The notes beneath the pieces were generated by a model. That model had not been told where the DNA came from. It was given only the letters and a program-made list of their open reading frames with translations, and did not search any database. DNA of 64,000 bases from Hemileia vastatrix (taxonomy: Eukaryota; Basidiomycota; Pucciniomycetes; Pucciniales; Zaghouaniaceae), in contig JASXTE010000017.1 of assembly GCA_030280995.1 (NCBI GenBank), positions 5,718,501-5,782,500 of the forward strand, read 5' to 3'. Positions 45,989 through 58,823 of the stretch are shown here, piece by piece. Both the position numbers and the translations under genes were made by a program. Every line of letters begins with the position of its first letter. Positions within the stretch are counted from its first letter, which is position 1.

Positions 45989-47165
45989 TGTCAGCCTAAA
46001 TATCCTTAGGACTGAGTATTTCTTATGCTTAAAATAAGATAACCTTAATTAGATTAAGCTTATATCTTAAAAATAAGGTTAAAATAATAATATATATTAT
46101 TTTATTATATATATATATAATTATTATTCTATTATATAATTTATAATAGTTTAAATAGCTTATCCATGGCCTAATAATACTTATTAAGGTGTTAATGGAG
46201 TCATAATATACTTATCTTAAGTGATATGAAGTAATTATTGACATACATAAGCTTATATGTATACATAAACCTCATATTCAGTGAAATATGCAGTATATTA
46301 TGTATATTTAGGTATATAAGTGGGTTTTAGCCCCTTAATAGCCTATAACCTTTGTTTTTCTGCTTATTTTAGGTCATATGGACGAAATCAGTGGACTCAC
46401 AACGCCTACAGAAGCATAGACACCTATATCAGGCGCATACACCCAGTTTGGACAACTAAAATTACTTCCTTGGATGGTTATTCACGGATTTATGGGTTGG
46501 AAATATGTTTTTGGGTTAATGTGGATGCTTGGGGATGTTATTGGGGGCTTGGACATTTTATTTGTTTCCTTTATATGCTTTTAGTTTCATTAAATCTCTT
46601 TTTGATCTTTTATTTTACCTGTTTCTTTATGGTATCCGCTTTTATCTGGGTTTTCTAATTATGGTATGGCTCTGTGTTATTATTAATAGTGATGGAGGGT
46701 CCTTACTGGAGGTCTGGGTGTTGAAACTGCTTGAAGTGGACGCCATGGGGAGGTGATGGGCCCTCACAGTGCTGTAATTGCCGGGGATAGCAGTGACATC
46801 ATCTGGATTGAAGGTCTGTGCACTCCAGTGGATTTGGGTATAAGTAAGGAGGGATTTTGACGGTTTATAATCATCATTCAATTACTACACTTCAAACAAA
46901 CACTACACTACAATTATTCACATTCAGAAATATATTATAAAGCCCTTATAAATTGATATTATCTTTATAAAAGCTATAACTATATTTTATTCTTCTATTT
47001 TCCACCACTAGCACGCATTTAAATCCAAGTATTGTGAGTTTAATTTGAGTATAACTATTCTATTAGTCTTCCCCTGAGGTTTAATCACTAAATCATTTAT
47101 TAATAAGTAGTAGGACCATAAAATAACACTATTATATCATACTTATATACTAGACTGTACTGACA
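45989..47165 (+). repeat. 3' LTR of element F
   Basis: 1177 bp, preceded by a polypurine tract and followed by the target duplication ATAAT. Confidence 0.92.
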
Positions 47166-47170
47166 ATAAT

Positions 47171-49050
47171 TCATCCATTTTCTGTGTTTTTCTGCCTTTA
47201 AATTGGATCAAAGAGTGACAAGATTTTAATAAGGGTGTAGAATGCTTCTCAGAAGAAGAAATTTTAAATTTTCTTTTCCCATTCAAGCCCGAGGTAAAAC
47301 AATTGTTTTCGGGATCCAACTTAATGCCAAACATGGTTAAAATGTCATTTCCCATGATAAACCAATTGCTTAAATTGTTATTTTTCATCACAAAAAATTC
47401 ACAAATAGCTCTGAAAAAACCACCATTATATTGAAAGAATACAGTATTTTTGTATTTGCCAATGGGACATAAAACAGAAACATAACCTTTCCATTTTTCA
47501 GACTTTATAGGTAATAATTTGCATTGATAATCCTTTTTTTGAGAAGGCAGCTCTTTCTCAGACACTACACTTCCTCCAGAAATAGAGTCAAGAATAAACT
47601 CAATATTTTTTCCATTTATGATAACTTGTGCTCTCCAAGGTGATATTAAAGTGGAACTGTCAGTAATATTCCTAATTACTTCAGCATTTTCTACTGAAGA
47701 CAAGTCAATATCACAAATATCAGACCAATTATCTAAATATTAGATATCCTTTTCTGAAACAAGAACTTCTTGAGAAGACTCATAATTATAAGAAATATTT
47801 CTATTACAATCACTGGAGGAATCCTCAAGATCAGCTTGAGTATTTTCAGATTCCTCAGACTGTTCAACAAGATGAATTTTCTTGTCACAAATATGTCCTT
47901 TCTGCAATGGTTTGTTACATTTAAAACAAGTGTTTGTTGCATATTTCTTTGGTGCAACTGGGGAAGAAGGTTTACCAGTTGTGTCTAAAAGTTTTGTGGA
48001 AGGCTTTTGTTGGAAATGATAAGATTTAACAGGATAATTTATTGGTTCATATCTGTGTTTTAGAAGTACTTCATTACAAATATTAATAAAAGAAGAGTGT
48101 TCCCTCACATTCTCAGCTCTAGCCACAATTAAATCTCTAAGAGAATTTGGTAATTTATATAGAATTTTATCTCTCCAAATATCATAATCCATCTTTGGAT
48201 CAATTGCTCTCAGGATTTTTGTTAATTTCATAAGAAAAACAATGGGTCTTTCAAAAGAGGAGGACACATATTTTGCATTTTTATACAGTCTTTGTTGACC
48301 CAACCTGAATTTTGAACCACCAAACTGATTCTCAATCAAAGATTTCCATTCATTCCATGTATAATGGTTGTTATCTATTAAAACAGATTCTTACCACATC
48401 AAGACTACATTGGATAATAAAGTAATTAACTTAGAAGAAGTTGCCTCATCTGGAAACTTATATGATCTATTAAAATTATCAATTCTTTGGATAAAGTGTT
48501 GCCAATCAGATTAAGATTCACTGTCAAAGGTAGGATATTGGTCCAGCTTAGGCCAATTTTTATTACTACCAGGATAGTCAGTTTTATGGTTTGAACTACT
48601 CATGGTTATCAATTCTTGAAGTCTTGAAAGGTGTTCAGATATTTCATTATTCACAGAGGTAGATGGCTCATTTTGTGTATCAAATTCTTTTTTATTTGAT
48701 GCAACAGATCTCATAGACAAATTCTTAGCTGGCATAATTGGTACATTACAAGGGAGAGTAGAAACACCATTTTCAAGCTGTTTATTTTTATAATTAACAG
48801 CAGGTTGAGAAATATTTTTCAACTCATCACAATGGCCATTAATAACAATCTGTAATGCAGAAATTTTTCTCTCAAGATCAGACAATTTATTTCTTAAATC
48901 AGGAATATAAGATAGTTGATCATTAATCCTAGCAATAGATAAAATATTTCTGTCCTCTTCTACTGAGCATTTATTACTCAAATTCTGGAAATCAATTTTC
49001 AATTTTCTCAATTCACTATTCAGAAGCAACTTGTCATTTTTAAAGAAGTA
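47171..49050 (-). pseudogene. Gag and protease of element E
   Basis: Minus strand: Gag coiled coil (49029-48511), capsid-like region (48339-47740, with QFGGSKFRLGQQRLY and the knuckle CFKCNKPLQKGHIC), protease region (47703-47171, ILDSISGGSVVS where F has the active-site LDTGAAGSVVS). The catalytic DTG triad is lost. The 5' end of Gag is cut off at segment G. Confidence 0.8.
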
Positions 49051-49639
49051 TCACGCACCACGGGAAATCTAGAAGTGAATTGCTAGCAATCCCCTCTCTT
49101 GAAATTTAGAGTGTCCCTTAAATATGCCAGGTTTATGAATACTTTATAAACATAAGTAAATTAGAGTTAGATTTACATTTATTCTCAGATTGATTATAGA
49201 CAGAATATCAACTGATTCCAAATTATGCACAAGTTGATCCTCCAGAACTTGATTTTGGTCCTCTCTTGAGAACAAATTGAGCACAAATTGATCTAACCTA
49301 AGCTTATGCATATATAATTATTCAGGATACTTGCTCTATTAAATTTGATAATAAAATAAAATATTGGTGAATTTATATAAAAAAAATTATTATGTAAGAT
49401 ATTAAATTATAAATTTAGGCATCATAGGAGGGCACGTAATAGAACTTAATTATACTATGTGACACCTTAATACTGTATCACGCAGTTTGAAACATTTAAA
49501 ACAAAATGAGTCATGATGGGCAATGAAATTGCTTGGACAGACTCTTTCAAAATTAATACTGACCATAATACACAAGTATGAAACCTTGGCATCTATCCAA
49601 TAAAAGATTTTCCTTCTGATAAATGGATTTTTCTCAGTT

Positions 49640-50620
49640 ACTACCTGCTAAAAAGTGTCCTTCTGAGGTTTGTCTGACCTTCAGGGGGGTAATTTGGCCA
49701 CATCACACTACTTCTATTTCCATGATTGACCAAAACATCATCCTCATTCCCATCTAAAGAGTTGATCTCATCTGACTGTGGCTGAACAAAGGGGTCCACC
49801 ACAAGTTTAGCCAAAATTTTGGTGAACACTTTTTTGATGGATAGTGACTAACTGGTGCTTTCCGAAATTGTCTACCTCAAGTTAGGATAAACTTCAGGAG
49901 GATAAATTTATTATTAATACCAAATTAACTGAAGAATACTTTTGCCCTAGCTACTCTGCATCATAAAAGTGTCCAACTGAGGTTTAGCCATAATTCAGGT
50001 AGACACTTTTGGAAAGGCACAGTCTGATGGGTTTAATATCTATATATGGCAATAAGTATCAGTTTTTTATCAACATGGAACTAGAATTAATTTAATATGG
50101 CCAAAGTGTCCACCTGAAGTTTGGCCAAAATAAAGGTGGAAATTTTTATGAGGATTACTTGATGAAATGAAGAAGACTTGCAATTACTTTCTATCATAAA
50201 ACTTTCAAACTTAAGTTTATCAAAAATTGTGGTGACACTTTTGCCAGATCCAGTCATATGGGATCAACTCTCTATATGGCAATGAGAATCAATTTTTAGT
50301 CAATCATGGCATTAGAAGTAATTTTATATGGAAAAACTTTCCACCTGATTTTTGGCCAAAAATAAGTTGGAAATGTTTATGAGGAATACTAGATTAACTA
50401 AAGAAGACTTGCACCCTACTACTGTCCATCATAAAAGTGTCCACCAGAAGAATTCTCAAACTTGTGGTTGACACCTTTGGCCTGGTCCAGCCATATGGGA
50501 TCAATTCTGCATATAGAAATGAGGATTTAATTTGGTCAATCATGGTACTAGAAGTAATTTGATATAGATAAAGTGTCCAACTAAATATTGGAAAAAAATC
50601 AGTTGAAAACTTCATTTAGT
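49640..50620. repeat. Diverged and partly inverted satellite monomers
   Basis: Short relatives of the satellite unit occur near 49968, 50207 and 50428, about 220-240 bases apart. The unit at 49650-49840 is in the opposite orientation (its CCCATCTAAAGAGTTGATC is the complement of the GATC.A.TCTCT..ATGG region after each palindrome). The palindromic cores are degraded. Confidence 0.6.
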
Positions 50621-53600
50621 TTTTCAAAAAATCAAATTAAGTAAAATTTTATTCCTGATGATGCCCATTTTATCCAACACCTCTTCTGAGCCTTGAAAGT
50701 AGGCATTTAGCTTGAATTTTGAATTTCATATAAAATCCCTATTATTCAACCTATTTCTTTTTATCCCTTTATTTCTTTTAGATATCAATTAATTTTATGT
50801 AAAACAAATCATTTTCATAATTTCTTACCTGTATTTAATAGAATTATTAAAGCTTTAACATCACCCTGTAAGCATTTGTCACATGTTTTTTTGGTATACT
50901 AATAAAAATAATAATATACTGGTAACAAAAAATTGATCAAATGATAAATTATTAATAAAACAGAAAGATCAAATACCAGTGGATATGTTTTAAAAAAATA
51001 CCAGTTGCACTGAAGAAGATCTGCACCCTAGATACTCACCATCAAAAAAGTGTCCAGCACAAGTTTGGCCGAACTTGTGCTGGACACTTTTGGTCAGTTG
51101 CAGTCATATGAGATCAATTCTCGCTATGGCAATGAAAAAATTTTTGGATACAAAACTTCACTAGAAGTAGTTTTACATAGCCAAATTTTCTACCTAGATT
51201 TCATCCAACCCACAGGTGCACAATTTTTTATCTTTGAAAAAAAGTCAATTTAGTACAATTTATCCCTGATGGCTCTCATTCGCTTCAACACCTCTACTGG
51301 CCTTTGATAGTAGGAATATTACTTGGATTTCTATTTTCATATTTGATCCCTTTAACTTAATTTTTTATTCCTAATATTGCTTTTGGATATCAATTAATAA
51401 TTTTTAAAATAACCTATTTTCATATTTTTATACATTTATTTAATAATATTATAAATGGCATAACATCACCTGGTATGCATTTGGCACATGAGTTTTTTCT
51501 ATACTTATAAAATTAATAATATAATGGCAACCAAAAATTAATCAAATGATATTAATGAGTGAGGAACAAATATAAAATACCAGTAGACATGTTTGTAAAA
51601 AATACTAGATTAACTGAAGAAAAATTCTACCCTAGCTACTCTCCATTATAAAAGTGTCCAGCACAAGTTCGGCCGAACTTGTGCTTGACACTTATGGTCA
51701 GGTGCAGTCAGATGGGAGCAATTCTCTCTATGGAAATGAAGATAAATTTTTGATATAAAATTACACTAGAAGTAGTTTGATATGGCAAAATTTTCATGCT
51801 GAAGTTTTGGTAAAGCTCAAGTGGATTTTTTTTTTATTTTTACAAAAAAGAAAATTTATTGCAAGTTTAGCCCTGATTGTTCTAATTTAATTCAACATCT
51901 CTTTTTTCTGTTTATGGCAGGAATTTAACTTGGATTTTAATTTTCATCTTTGATTTCTTTTATTTTACTTTATTCCTCTCATATTGCTTTTGGATAGAAG
52001 TTTATTTTTTGTAAAATAAATCATTTTCATATTTTTTTACCTATATTTAATAATATTATAAAAGGTGTAACATCACCCAGTATTCATTTGGCACACAATT
52101 TTTTGCTATACTGATAATATTAATAATATAATGGTGACAAAAAATTAATCAATTGATAAATATGAATGAGGCACAGATTTAATAACAGTGGAAATGTTTA
52201 TAAGAAATTTCAGATGATTAAAAATGACTTGCACCCTGGCTACTCTTCATGATAAAAGTGTCCAGCACAAGTTTGGCCAAACTTGTGCTGGACACTTTTG
52301 GTTGCATGCCGTCAGATGCAATCAATTCTTTTTATGGAAATGAGACTGAATTATCACTCCATCATTGCACTGAAAGTAGTTTTATATAGACAAATTGTCC
52401 CCTGGAAGTTTGTCCAAACCTAAGGTAGACAATTTTTTCCTTTGGTAAAAAGTAAATTTGATCCATGTTAATCTATGATGGTGCCCATTTTTTCTGAAGC
52501 CTCTACTGGCTCATAATAGCAGAAATTATACTTAATATCTTTATTTCATGTTTGATCTCTTCAATTTTAATCTTGCCCTTTTATTTATCCTTTAGCTTTT
52601 AAATATCAATTTTATTTTGGTAAAACTGATAACTTTCACATTTTTTTATATTTATTATATTATATTATTAAAGTTGTAAAATCATCCAGTGTACATTCAT
52701 TACACATTTTTTTGCTATACTAAAAACATTAATAATATAATGGTGACTAAAAAATAAACAAATAATAAATATGGATGACACAGAAAGATCAAATACCCAT
52801 AGACATTTTTAAAATGAATATAAGATTAACTGAAGAAGACTTGCACCCTAGCTACTCTCCATCATAAAAGTGTCCAGCACAATTTCAGCTGAGCTTGTGC
52901 TGGACACTTTTGGTTTCATGCAGTCATATGGGATAAATTTACTCAATGGAAGTTAAAATGAATTTTTGCTCAATCATTGCACAAGAATTAGCTTTATACT
53001 GCTATACTATCCTACTGATTTTTTGGAAAACATCAGGTGGACACTTTTATTAATTTTTAAAAAAAGAAAACATATTCCAAATCTAGAACTGGTGGTGCAA
53101 ATTTGGTCTGAAAACTCAAATTATCTTTGATGGCAGAAATTTTATTTGAATGTTTAATTTCATATTTAATCACTTTTATTTTACTTTCTAATTCCTGTTT
53201 TTGCTTTCAAATATCAATTTATTTATTGTAAAACTAATAATTTTCATATTTTTTTTACTTTTATTTAATAAGATTATGAAAGATGTAGCATCTCCCAGTA
53301 TGCATTTGGCTTACAAATTTTTTCAATACTAATAACATTAATATTATAATGGTGAAAAAAAATGAATCAAATGAAAAATATGAATGATAAAGAAAGATCA
53401 TATACAAGTGGATTTGTTTATAAGGAATACCTGATGAACTGAAGAAGACCTGCACCCTAGATACTCACCATCATAAAAGTGTCCAGCATAAGGTCGGCCG
53501 AACTTGTGGTGGACACTTTTGGTTGCATGCAGTCAGATGGGATAAATTTACTCTATGGAAATGAAAATGACATTTTGCTCAATCATTGCACAATAAGTAG

Positions 53601-55883
53601 TTTGATATTGCCAAAATGTCCTCCTGTTGAATTTTCAAAACTCATCAGGACACTTTCTTTTGTTTAACAAAAAATAAAATATAGTGCAAGTTTAGCCCTG
53701 GTGGTGCACATTTGATCTAACACCTCTACTTGTTATTGATAGTGGGAATTTTCCTTAGATTTTTTTTTCTTATTTTATCCCTTTTATTTTACTTTTTTAT
53801 TGCTCATATTGCTTTGGATATCAATTTTTAATTTTTAAAATAAATAATTTTCATACTCTTATACCTTTATTTAATAATATATGATTAAAGGTGGAACACC
53901 ACCTGGTATGCATTTTTCACACAAGTTATTACTATAGTAATAACGTTAAAAATATAATGATGACAAAAAATTAATCAAATGGTAAATTTAAATGACACAG
54001 AAAGATCAAATTCCAGTGGAAATGATTATAAGAAATCCCTTTTGAGTTTAAGAAGATTTGCTGTATGCCTACTCTCAATTATAAAAGTGTCCAGCACAAG
54101 TTCGGCCGAACTTGTGCTGGACACTTTTGGTTGCATGAAGTCATATGAGATAAATTCTCTCTATGGCAATAAAAATGATATTTCACTCAATTATTGAAGT
54201 AAAGAATGTTTAATATTGTAAAATTGTCCCCTGGAAGTCTGTCCAAACCTCAGGTCAAAATTTGTTAGCTATACATAAAAGTAAGTTTAGACCAAGTCTT
54301 GACCTAGGGGTCCCCAACTGTCCCAACACCACTTCTGGCTCTTGATAGTAAAAATTTTACTTGTATTTTTTATTTCATATTTGATCCCATTTATTTTCAT
54401 TTTACTTTTCTATTACTCTTTTTAATTTTAAATATCAATTTATTTTTTTAAAAACTAAACATATTCATATTTTTTTAACTTTATATAATAATATTATTAA
54501 AGTTGTAACATCACCAATTTTGCATTTGGCATGCAGGTTTTTGCTATACTAGAAACATTAATAATATATATGGTGACAAAAAATTAATTATAAGATAAAT
54601 ATGAATGATAAAAAAAAAGTTAAAAACCCAATAGAAATGTGAAAAACAAAAAACTGATGTACTGAGAAACACTTCCACCCTAGCTACTCTCCATCATAAA
54701 AGTGTCCAGCACAAGTTCGGCTGAACTTGTGCTGGACACTTTTGTTCAGGTGCAGTCAGATGGGATCAATTCTCTCTGTGGAAATTAAATTAAAAAAAAT
54801 GCTAAATAATTACATTAGAAGTAGTTTGGTATGGCTGAATTATCCACCTTAAGTTTTTCCAAACCTCAGGTGAAAAATCTTTTATCTTTAAAAAAAATAA
54901 ATTTTATCAACTTTAGCCCTGATGGCACCCATTTGTTTCAACACCTCTACTGGCTCTTGAAGGCAGGAATTTTTCTTGAATTTTTATTTTTCATATTTGA
55001 TCTCTTTTACTTTACTTTTTTATCACTCATGTTACATTTGGATATTAATTTATAATTTTAAAAAAGAAATCTTTTTCATATTTTTTTAACATTTTTTAAT
55101 AATATTATAAAAGGTGTAATATAACATGGCATGCATTTGGCGCACAAGTCTTTTCTATACTAATAAAATTAATAAAATTATAATGACAAAAAATTAATCA
55201 TATAATAAAATATGAATAACACAGAAAGATCAAATACCATTTGACATGTTTTAAAAAAATAACAGTTGCACTGAAGAAGACCTGCACCCTAGCTACTCTC
55301 CATCATAAAAGTGTCCAGCACAAGTTCAGCCGAACTTGTGCTGGACACTTTTGGTCAGGTGCAGTCAGATGGGATCAATTCTATCTATGGAAATGAAAAA
55401 AATTATTTGATAAGAAACTTCACTAGATGTAGTTTGATATAGCTGAATTATCCACCTAGAGTTCATCCAAACCACAGGTACACAATTTTTTATCTTTAAA
55501 AAACAATCAATTAAGTACAATTTATCCCTGACAGCTCTCATTTGCTTCAACATCTCTACTGGCCTTTGATATTAGCAATAATACTTGGAGTTTGTTTTTC
55601 ATATTTGATCGCTTTAAATTAATTTTTTATTCCTCATATTAATAATTTTTAAAATAAATTATTTTAATATTTTTATAAATTTTTTAATAATATTATAAAA
55701 GGTGTAACATCACTCAGTATGCATTTGGCACACTATTTTTTGCTATACTTAAATAATTAATAATATAATTAAGACAAAAAATTAATCAAACAATATGTAT
55801 GAGTGAGGCACAAAGATAAAATACCAGTAGAAATGTTTGTAAGAAATACCAGATGAACTGAAGAAAAATTCTACCCCAGCCGC

Positions 55884-56975
55884 TGTAGACAATCCTATAG
55901 TACTAGCTATAGGCCTTGACCAAGGGAGTTGGAGAAAAACCAGAGAGAAAATCCCCTTTCCCTTTAGAAAAATAGAGTGAGATTTACTTGCTAAAGTAAG
56001 TTGGTTCCTGTTTTGCTAAAGACCCCTTTTAAACACACTTGACTGCTTGATGAGCCAAGAAAGTAGTCACCAGATAGACTACCAGACCAAAGAACTGAAA
56101 TGTAGAACAAAGTCCACACCAGAGACAGCAAAGATACTTGATGTAGGCTGCAAATCCACACCAGAGACAGCAATAATACTTGCTATAGCTTGCAAGACTA
56201 TAACAGAGAAAACAGTTGCTAAAGTTAAGTTAAATGAAGAACTCACTTGCAACAAACACAGCCAATTGTGGCCAGAAAACAGTGAAAACTGAGTGAGGAA
56301 CAATGAGATCACCTCCGGATGGTTGTATGATGATTAAGGTTGCCCCAAACTGTCTTAAACTATTTACACACAGACCACTAACTAAGAGCCCATGCGCACC
56401 CACCAATCTGGCGCCTGTACCTGCCAAATTGCATAAAAAACCCTCCTGGAGCACTCCCCAACCTCCTAAAACAGAGGTGGGCGGGCCGCCCAACGTCGGA
56501 GACGCCGCCTGAAGCGGCCCGGCCTCCCTGAAGCCAGAAAACCAATAAAAACCACTAATCTACTTAGAAAAATTAGCTACAACTACTAAAACCTTTAAAA
56601 CACGGAATTTCACTATAACAACATTGAGACATGAAATATAGAGAAAAATTAGCTCTATCAAATGGTACTAAGCACTTAACCCTAAGACTTAAGGTTAGCC
56701 CATAAAACACAAAAAACAAAATTAAACAGCAATCTTTTATAAATGAAAAATGAGGAAATGACCCCTTAAAACTCAGAATATGAAAAATGTCTTCAAGACA
56801 TAAAATATAGAGAAAAACCAGGGATATCCAATGATAGTACCCACATACCCGCAGACCCAATATCCATGGAATAAAACCAGAAAAATACCAAATTCCTTAA
56901 CAGATGTCAATTAAGACATGCACAAACAGCGCCAAATCACACAACAAAGGCCCCTGCCAATGTTGGAAGACCACA
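55884..56975 (-). repeat. LTR of element H (3' LTR)
   Basis: 1092 bp. Nearly identical to 58824-59915. Confidence 0.9.
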
Positions 56976-57056
56976 TCCTCCCTCCAATTGAGAATGTCCG
57001 CATTCTTTCTTCATCCAACCACCATGTTTAACCTCCTTTCCAAATCTGCCTCTGAA

Positions 57057-57440
57057 ATGGGCCCCTGCCAATACTGCATCAACAATAATTTAATCTGCGC
57101 CATAACACCACCTGTTCATCCATACAGAACGTCCTGCGATGTCTTCCACTCCAGAAAGAAGACCTGCCACAGACCTGGTCCACTTTCTTCTACAACAGAT
57201 TCACCTCCGCCTCAACCTGGTCCTTCTTCTGCCAGCACCAAAAGATCTAGGCCATCCATCCTGATACCCAGATTAATCAAAAAGCTCCACCCTTCCCAGA
57301 AGAGTGCCACAACCCATAAAGCAACTAGTTCCCCCATCCCTGGTCCATCTGATGGTAAAGAACATCCATTTCTTCCTTCAACTTTAAAACTGATAACTTC
57401 TCAGTTCCTTCCTCTTCTGATAGTGATGATAACAATGTAG
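57057..57440 (+). CDS. Antisense Cys-rich frame of element H
   Basis: Plus-strand frame opposite the Gag mRNA. From MGPCQYCINNNLIC it shows CX2CX6C, then after 13 residues SCDVFHSRKKTC, which would repeat CX2CX6C if F were C. A Pro/Ser-rich tail follows (PPPQPGPSSASTKRSRPS). The layout resembles fungal zinc-cluster-like proteins, with one cysteine lost. The frame may begin upstream, in the LTR (56904), where GPCQCWK recurs. It could be a chance frame, but its composition is coding-like. Confidence 0.4.
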   Translation: MGPCQYCINNNLICAITPPVHPYRTSCDVFHSRKKTCHRPGPLSSTTDSPPPQPGPSSASTKRSRPSILIPRLIKKLHPSQKSATTHKATSSPIPGPSDGKEHPFLPSTLKLITSQFLPLLIVMITM

Positions 57441-58732
57441 GATCCATTGCACCACCAACACCAACGCACTTGCCCACAATCAAGGCCAAGAACAGCCAAG
57501 CATTCTCCACTTGACTTTCCACCACAAGAATACAACTCCAAACCACCAAAAGAAGTAGAAAAAGAGACCTTATTGACCTCCTTCCGCTTTCCCTTGACGT
57601 CCTCATCTACCTTAACAGAAGACTTCCCCTGATCAGGAATCTCCTCAAACCTTGGCCTCCTTTGATTGAGACCACCTCTTCTCCTGACCAAATCAACAGG
57701 AGCCTGCCCCTCACTGGGCTTCACAAAAGAACCATCAGGGAACTTAAAAACCCTGCCATCAAACTGCACTTTTCCTTCAGACACATCTCTGTTCAATGCC
57801 CAACAATCATTGGACCTGTGCCCCCTCCTACTGCAATAAGAGCAAACCCAAGGATCACTCCTACCAGCCCTTCTTTCAAAGTCTCTTGGCTGAGAAGGTG
57901 CCTTATTAACCTTCTTGGCCTCTTGGACAAATATGTGCAGCTGTTTTGTCAGATCAGCCAGCTGCTCCACCATTGGGTCCATCTCCTGTTTGGGAACCTG
58001 CACCAAATTCTTCTCCTCCTTCTTCTCCCTAACTTCCTCTTCAGCCAAAGCCTCACTGACTTTGCTGACATACTTTGCACACCCCTCCTGATAGGTGTCC
58101 ACAGCCAATAACTTCAAATGGGCCTCAACAGCCTCCTTCACCTTATCCAAGGCAGGCAACTTCTGATCCCCATTAGAAAGAGTTTTCATCAATTCCTTTC
58201 TTGACAACTCCTTCAACACATCCATCCTGACATCTCTAGCCAGGGCAGACCAAAAAACATCTTTGGCAGCATTTTCATGTGCCAGCTCCTCCACTTCCAC
58301 CAAGTATTCCACCACAGGATCAAACTGTAGCAGAAACTTCCTGTAACTATGTAAGTTACCAACACCACCATAAGATTGCCATTCACTGACAACCTTGTTC
58401 AAGTCCACCATAGTGAACCTGACACCCCATCTATCCACCATTTCCCTACACAACAATTTCCAATCCCTCTTCTTGTAGCCAGACATGGCCACAATCTCCT
58501 TCTCCACTGACCTATCACCAATGAAGAAGATAATCTGCTTCACCATGTCCAGGTAGGAAGCACCATCCACCCCAGCAGCAGTTTCATACTTCTCTAGAAA
58601 CCACTTGACATCCTCCCCATTAAACTTGGTACCATCCCAAGTTTTAATCCTCACACACTCCCTAAACATCACAGAAGGAGGACCATTCCCCCCACTGACA
58701 GTCACCACAGGAATAGAAGAACCAGAAGCCAT
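57401..58732 (-). CDS. Gag of element H with CCHC zinc knuckle (443 aa)
   Basis: Starts at MASGSSIPVV (58732). An open frame upstream is shorter and lacks an ATG. It contains a retrotransposon capsid-like region (IKTWDGTKFNGEDVKWFLEK, then VEKEIVAMSGY, then SYRKFLLQFDPVVEYL), a Glu/Lys-rich helix with LADLTKQLHIFVQEAKKVNK, and the knuckle CSYCSRRGHRSNDC (CX2CX4HX4C), which binds RNA. No protease motif follows. The C-terminal 60 or so residues overlap an antisense frame. Packaging and reverse transcription would need enzymes from another element. Confidence 0.8.
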   Translation of the reverse strand: MASGSSIPVVTVSGGNGPPSVMFRECVRIKTWDGTKFNGEDVKWFLEKYETAAGVDGASYLDMVKQIIFFIGDRSVEKEIVAMSGYKKRDWKLLCREMVDRWGVRFTMVDLNKVVSEWQSYGGVGNLHSYRKFLLQFDPVVEYLVEVEELAHENAAKDVFWSALARDVRMDVLKELSRKELMKTLSNGDQKLPALDKVKEAVEAHLKLLAVDTYQEGCAKYVSKVSEALAEEEVREKKEEKNLVQVPKQEMDPMVEQLADLTKQLHIFVQEAKKVNKAPSQPRDFERRAGRSDPWVCSYCSRRGHRSNDCWALNRDVSEGKVQFDGRVFKFPDGSFVKPSEGQAPVDLVRRRGGLNQRRPRFEEIPDQGKSSVKVDEDVKGKRKEVNKVSFSTSFGGLELYSCGGKSSGECLAVLGLDCGQVRWCWWCNGSYIVIITIRRGRN

Positions 58733-58802
58733 TCCTCCTGACCAAAACACCAAAAAGAGCCAACCAAAGAAAACAGAGATTCCAAAGAACTAGCAAGTTC
58801 TA

Positions 58803-58819
58803 CCCCACGTTGGGCGCCA
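58803..58819 (-). other. Primer-binding site of element H
   Basis: On the minus strand TGGCGCCCAACGTGGGG begins four bases after the 5' LTR. It starts with the TGG that pairs with a tRNA CCA end. Confidence 0.75.
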
Positions 58820-58823
58820 GAAA

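Larger units (their letters stand above)
38316..47165 (+). mobile_element. Full-length Ty3-type chromovirus retrotransposon F
   Basis: 8850 bp with two 1177-bp LTRs (38316-39492 and 45989-47165) whose reading frames are identical. The target duplication is ATAAT (38311-38315 and 47166-47170). It is inserted in element E. A primer-binding candidate starts TGGGGGTC at 39495, two bases after the LTR. The polypurine tract GGAGTGAGGGAG (45977-45988) abuts the 3' LTR. The leader has a probable intron, then two overlapping frames, then one long Gag-Pol. Everything needed for autonomy is open, and the LTR identity points to a recent insertion. Confidence 0.92.
34269..49055 (-). mobile_element. Old Ty3-type LTR retrotransposon E, split by element F
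   Basis: The 3' LTR is at 34269-35192 (TGGGACTATCC...GGCTGACA on the plus strand, 924 bp). A complementary purine tract (CTCCCTCACTCT, 35193-35204) follows. Then come degenerate pol (35280-38311), element F, and degenerate protease and Gag (47171-49050). The 5' LTR is missing, since the sequence ends abruptly at segment G. Many stops and frameshifts mark it as older than F. Confidence 0.75.

Noticed and set aside
56047..56512. Several short frames repeated at 58987-59452
   Set aside because: They lie in the two LTRs of element H, on both strands, with no domain signal.
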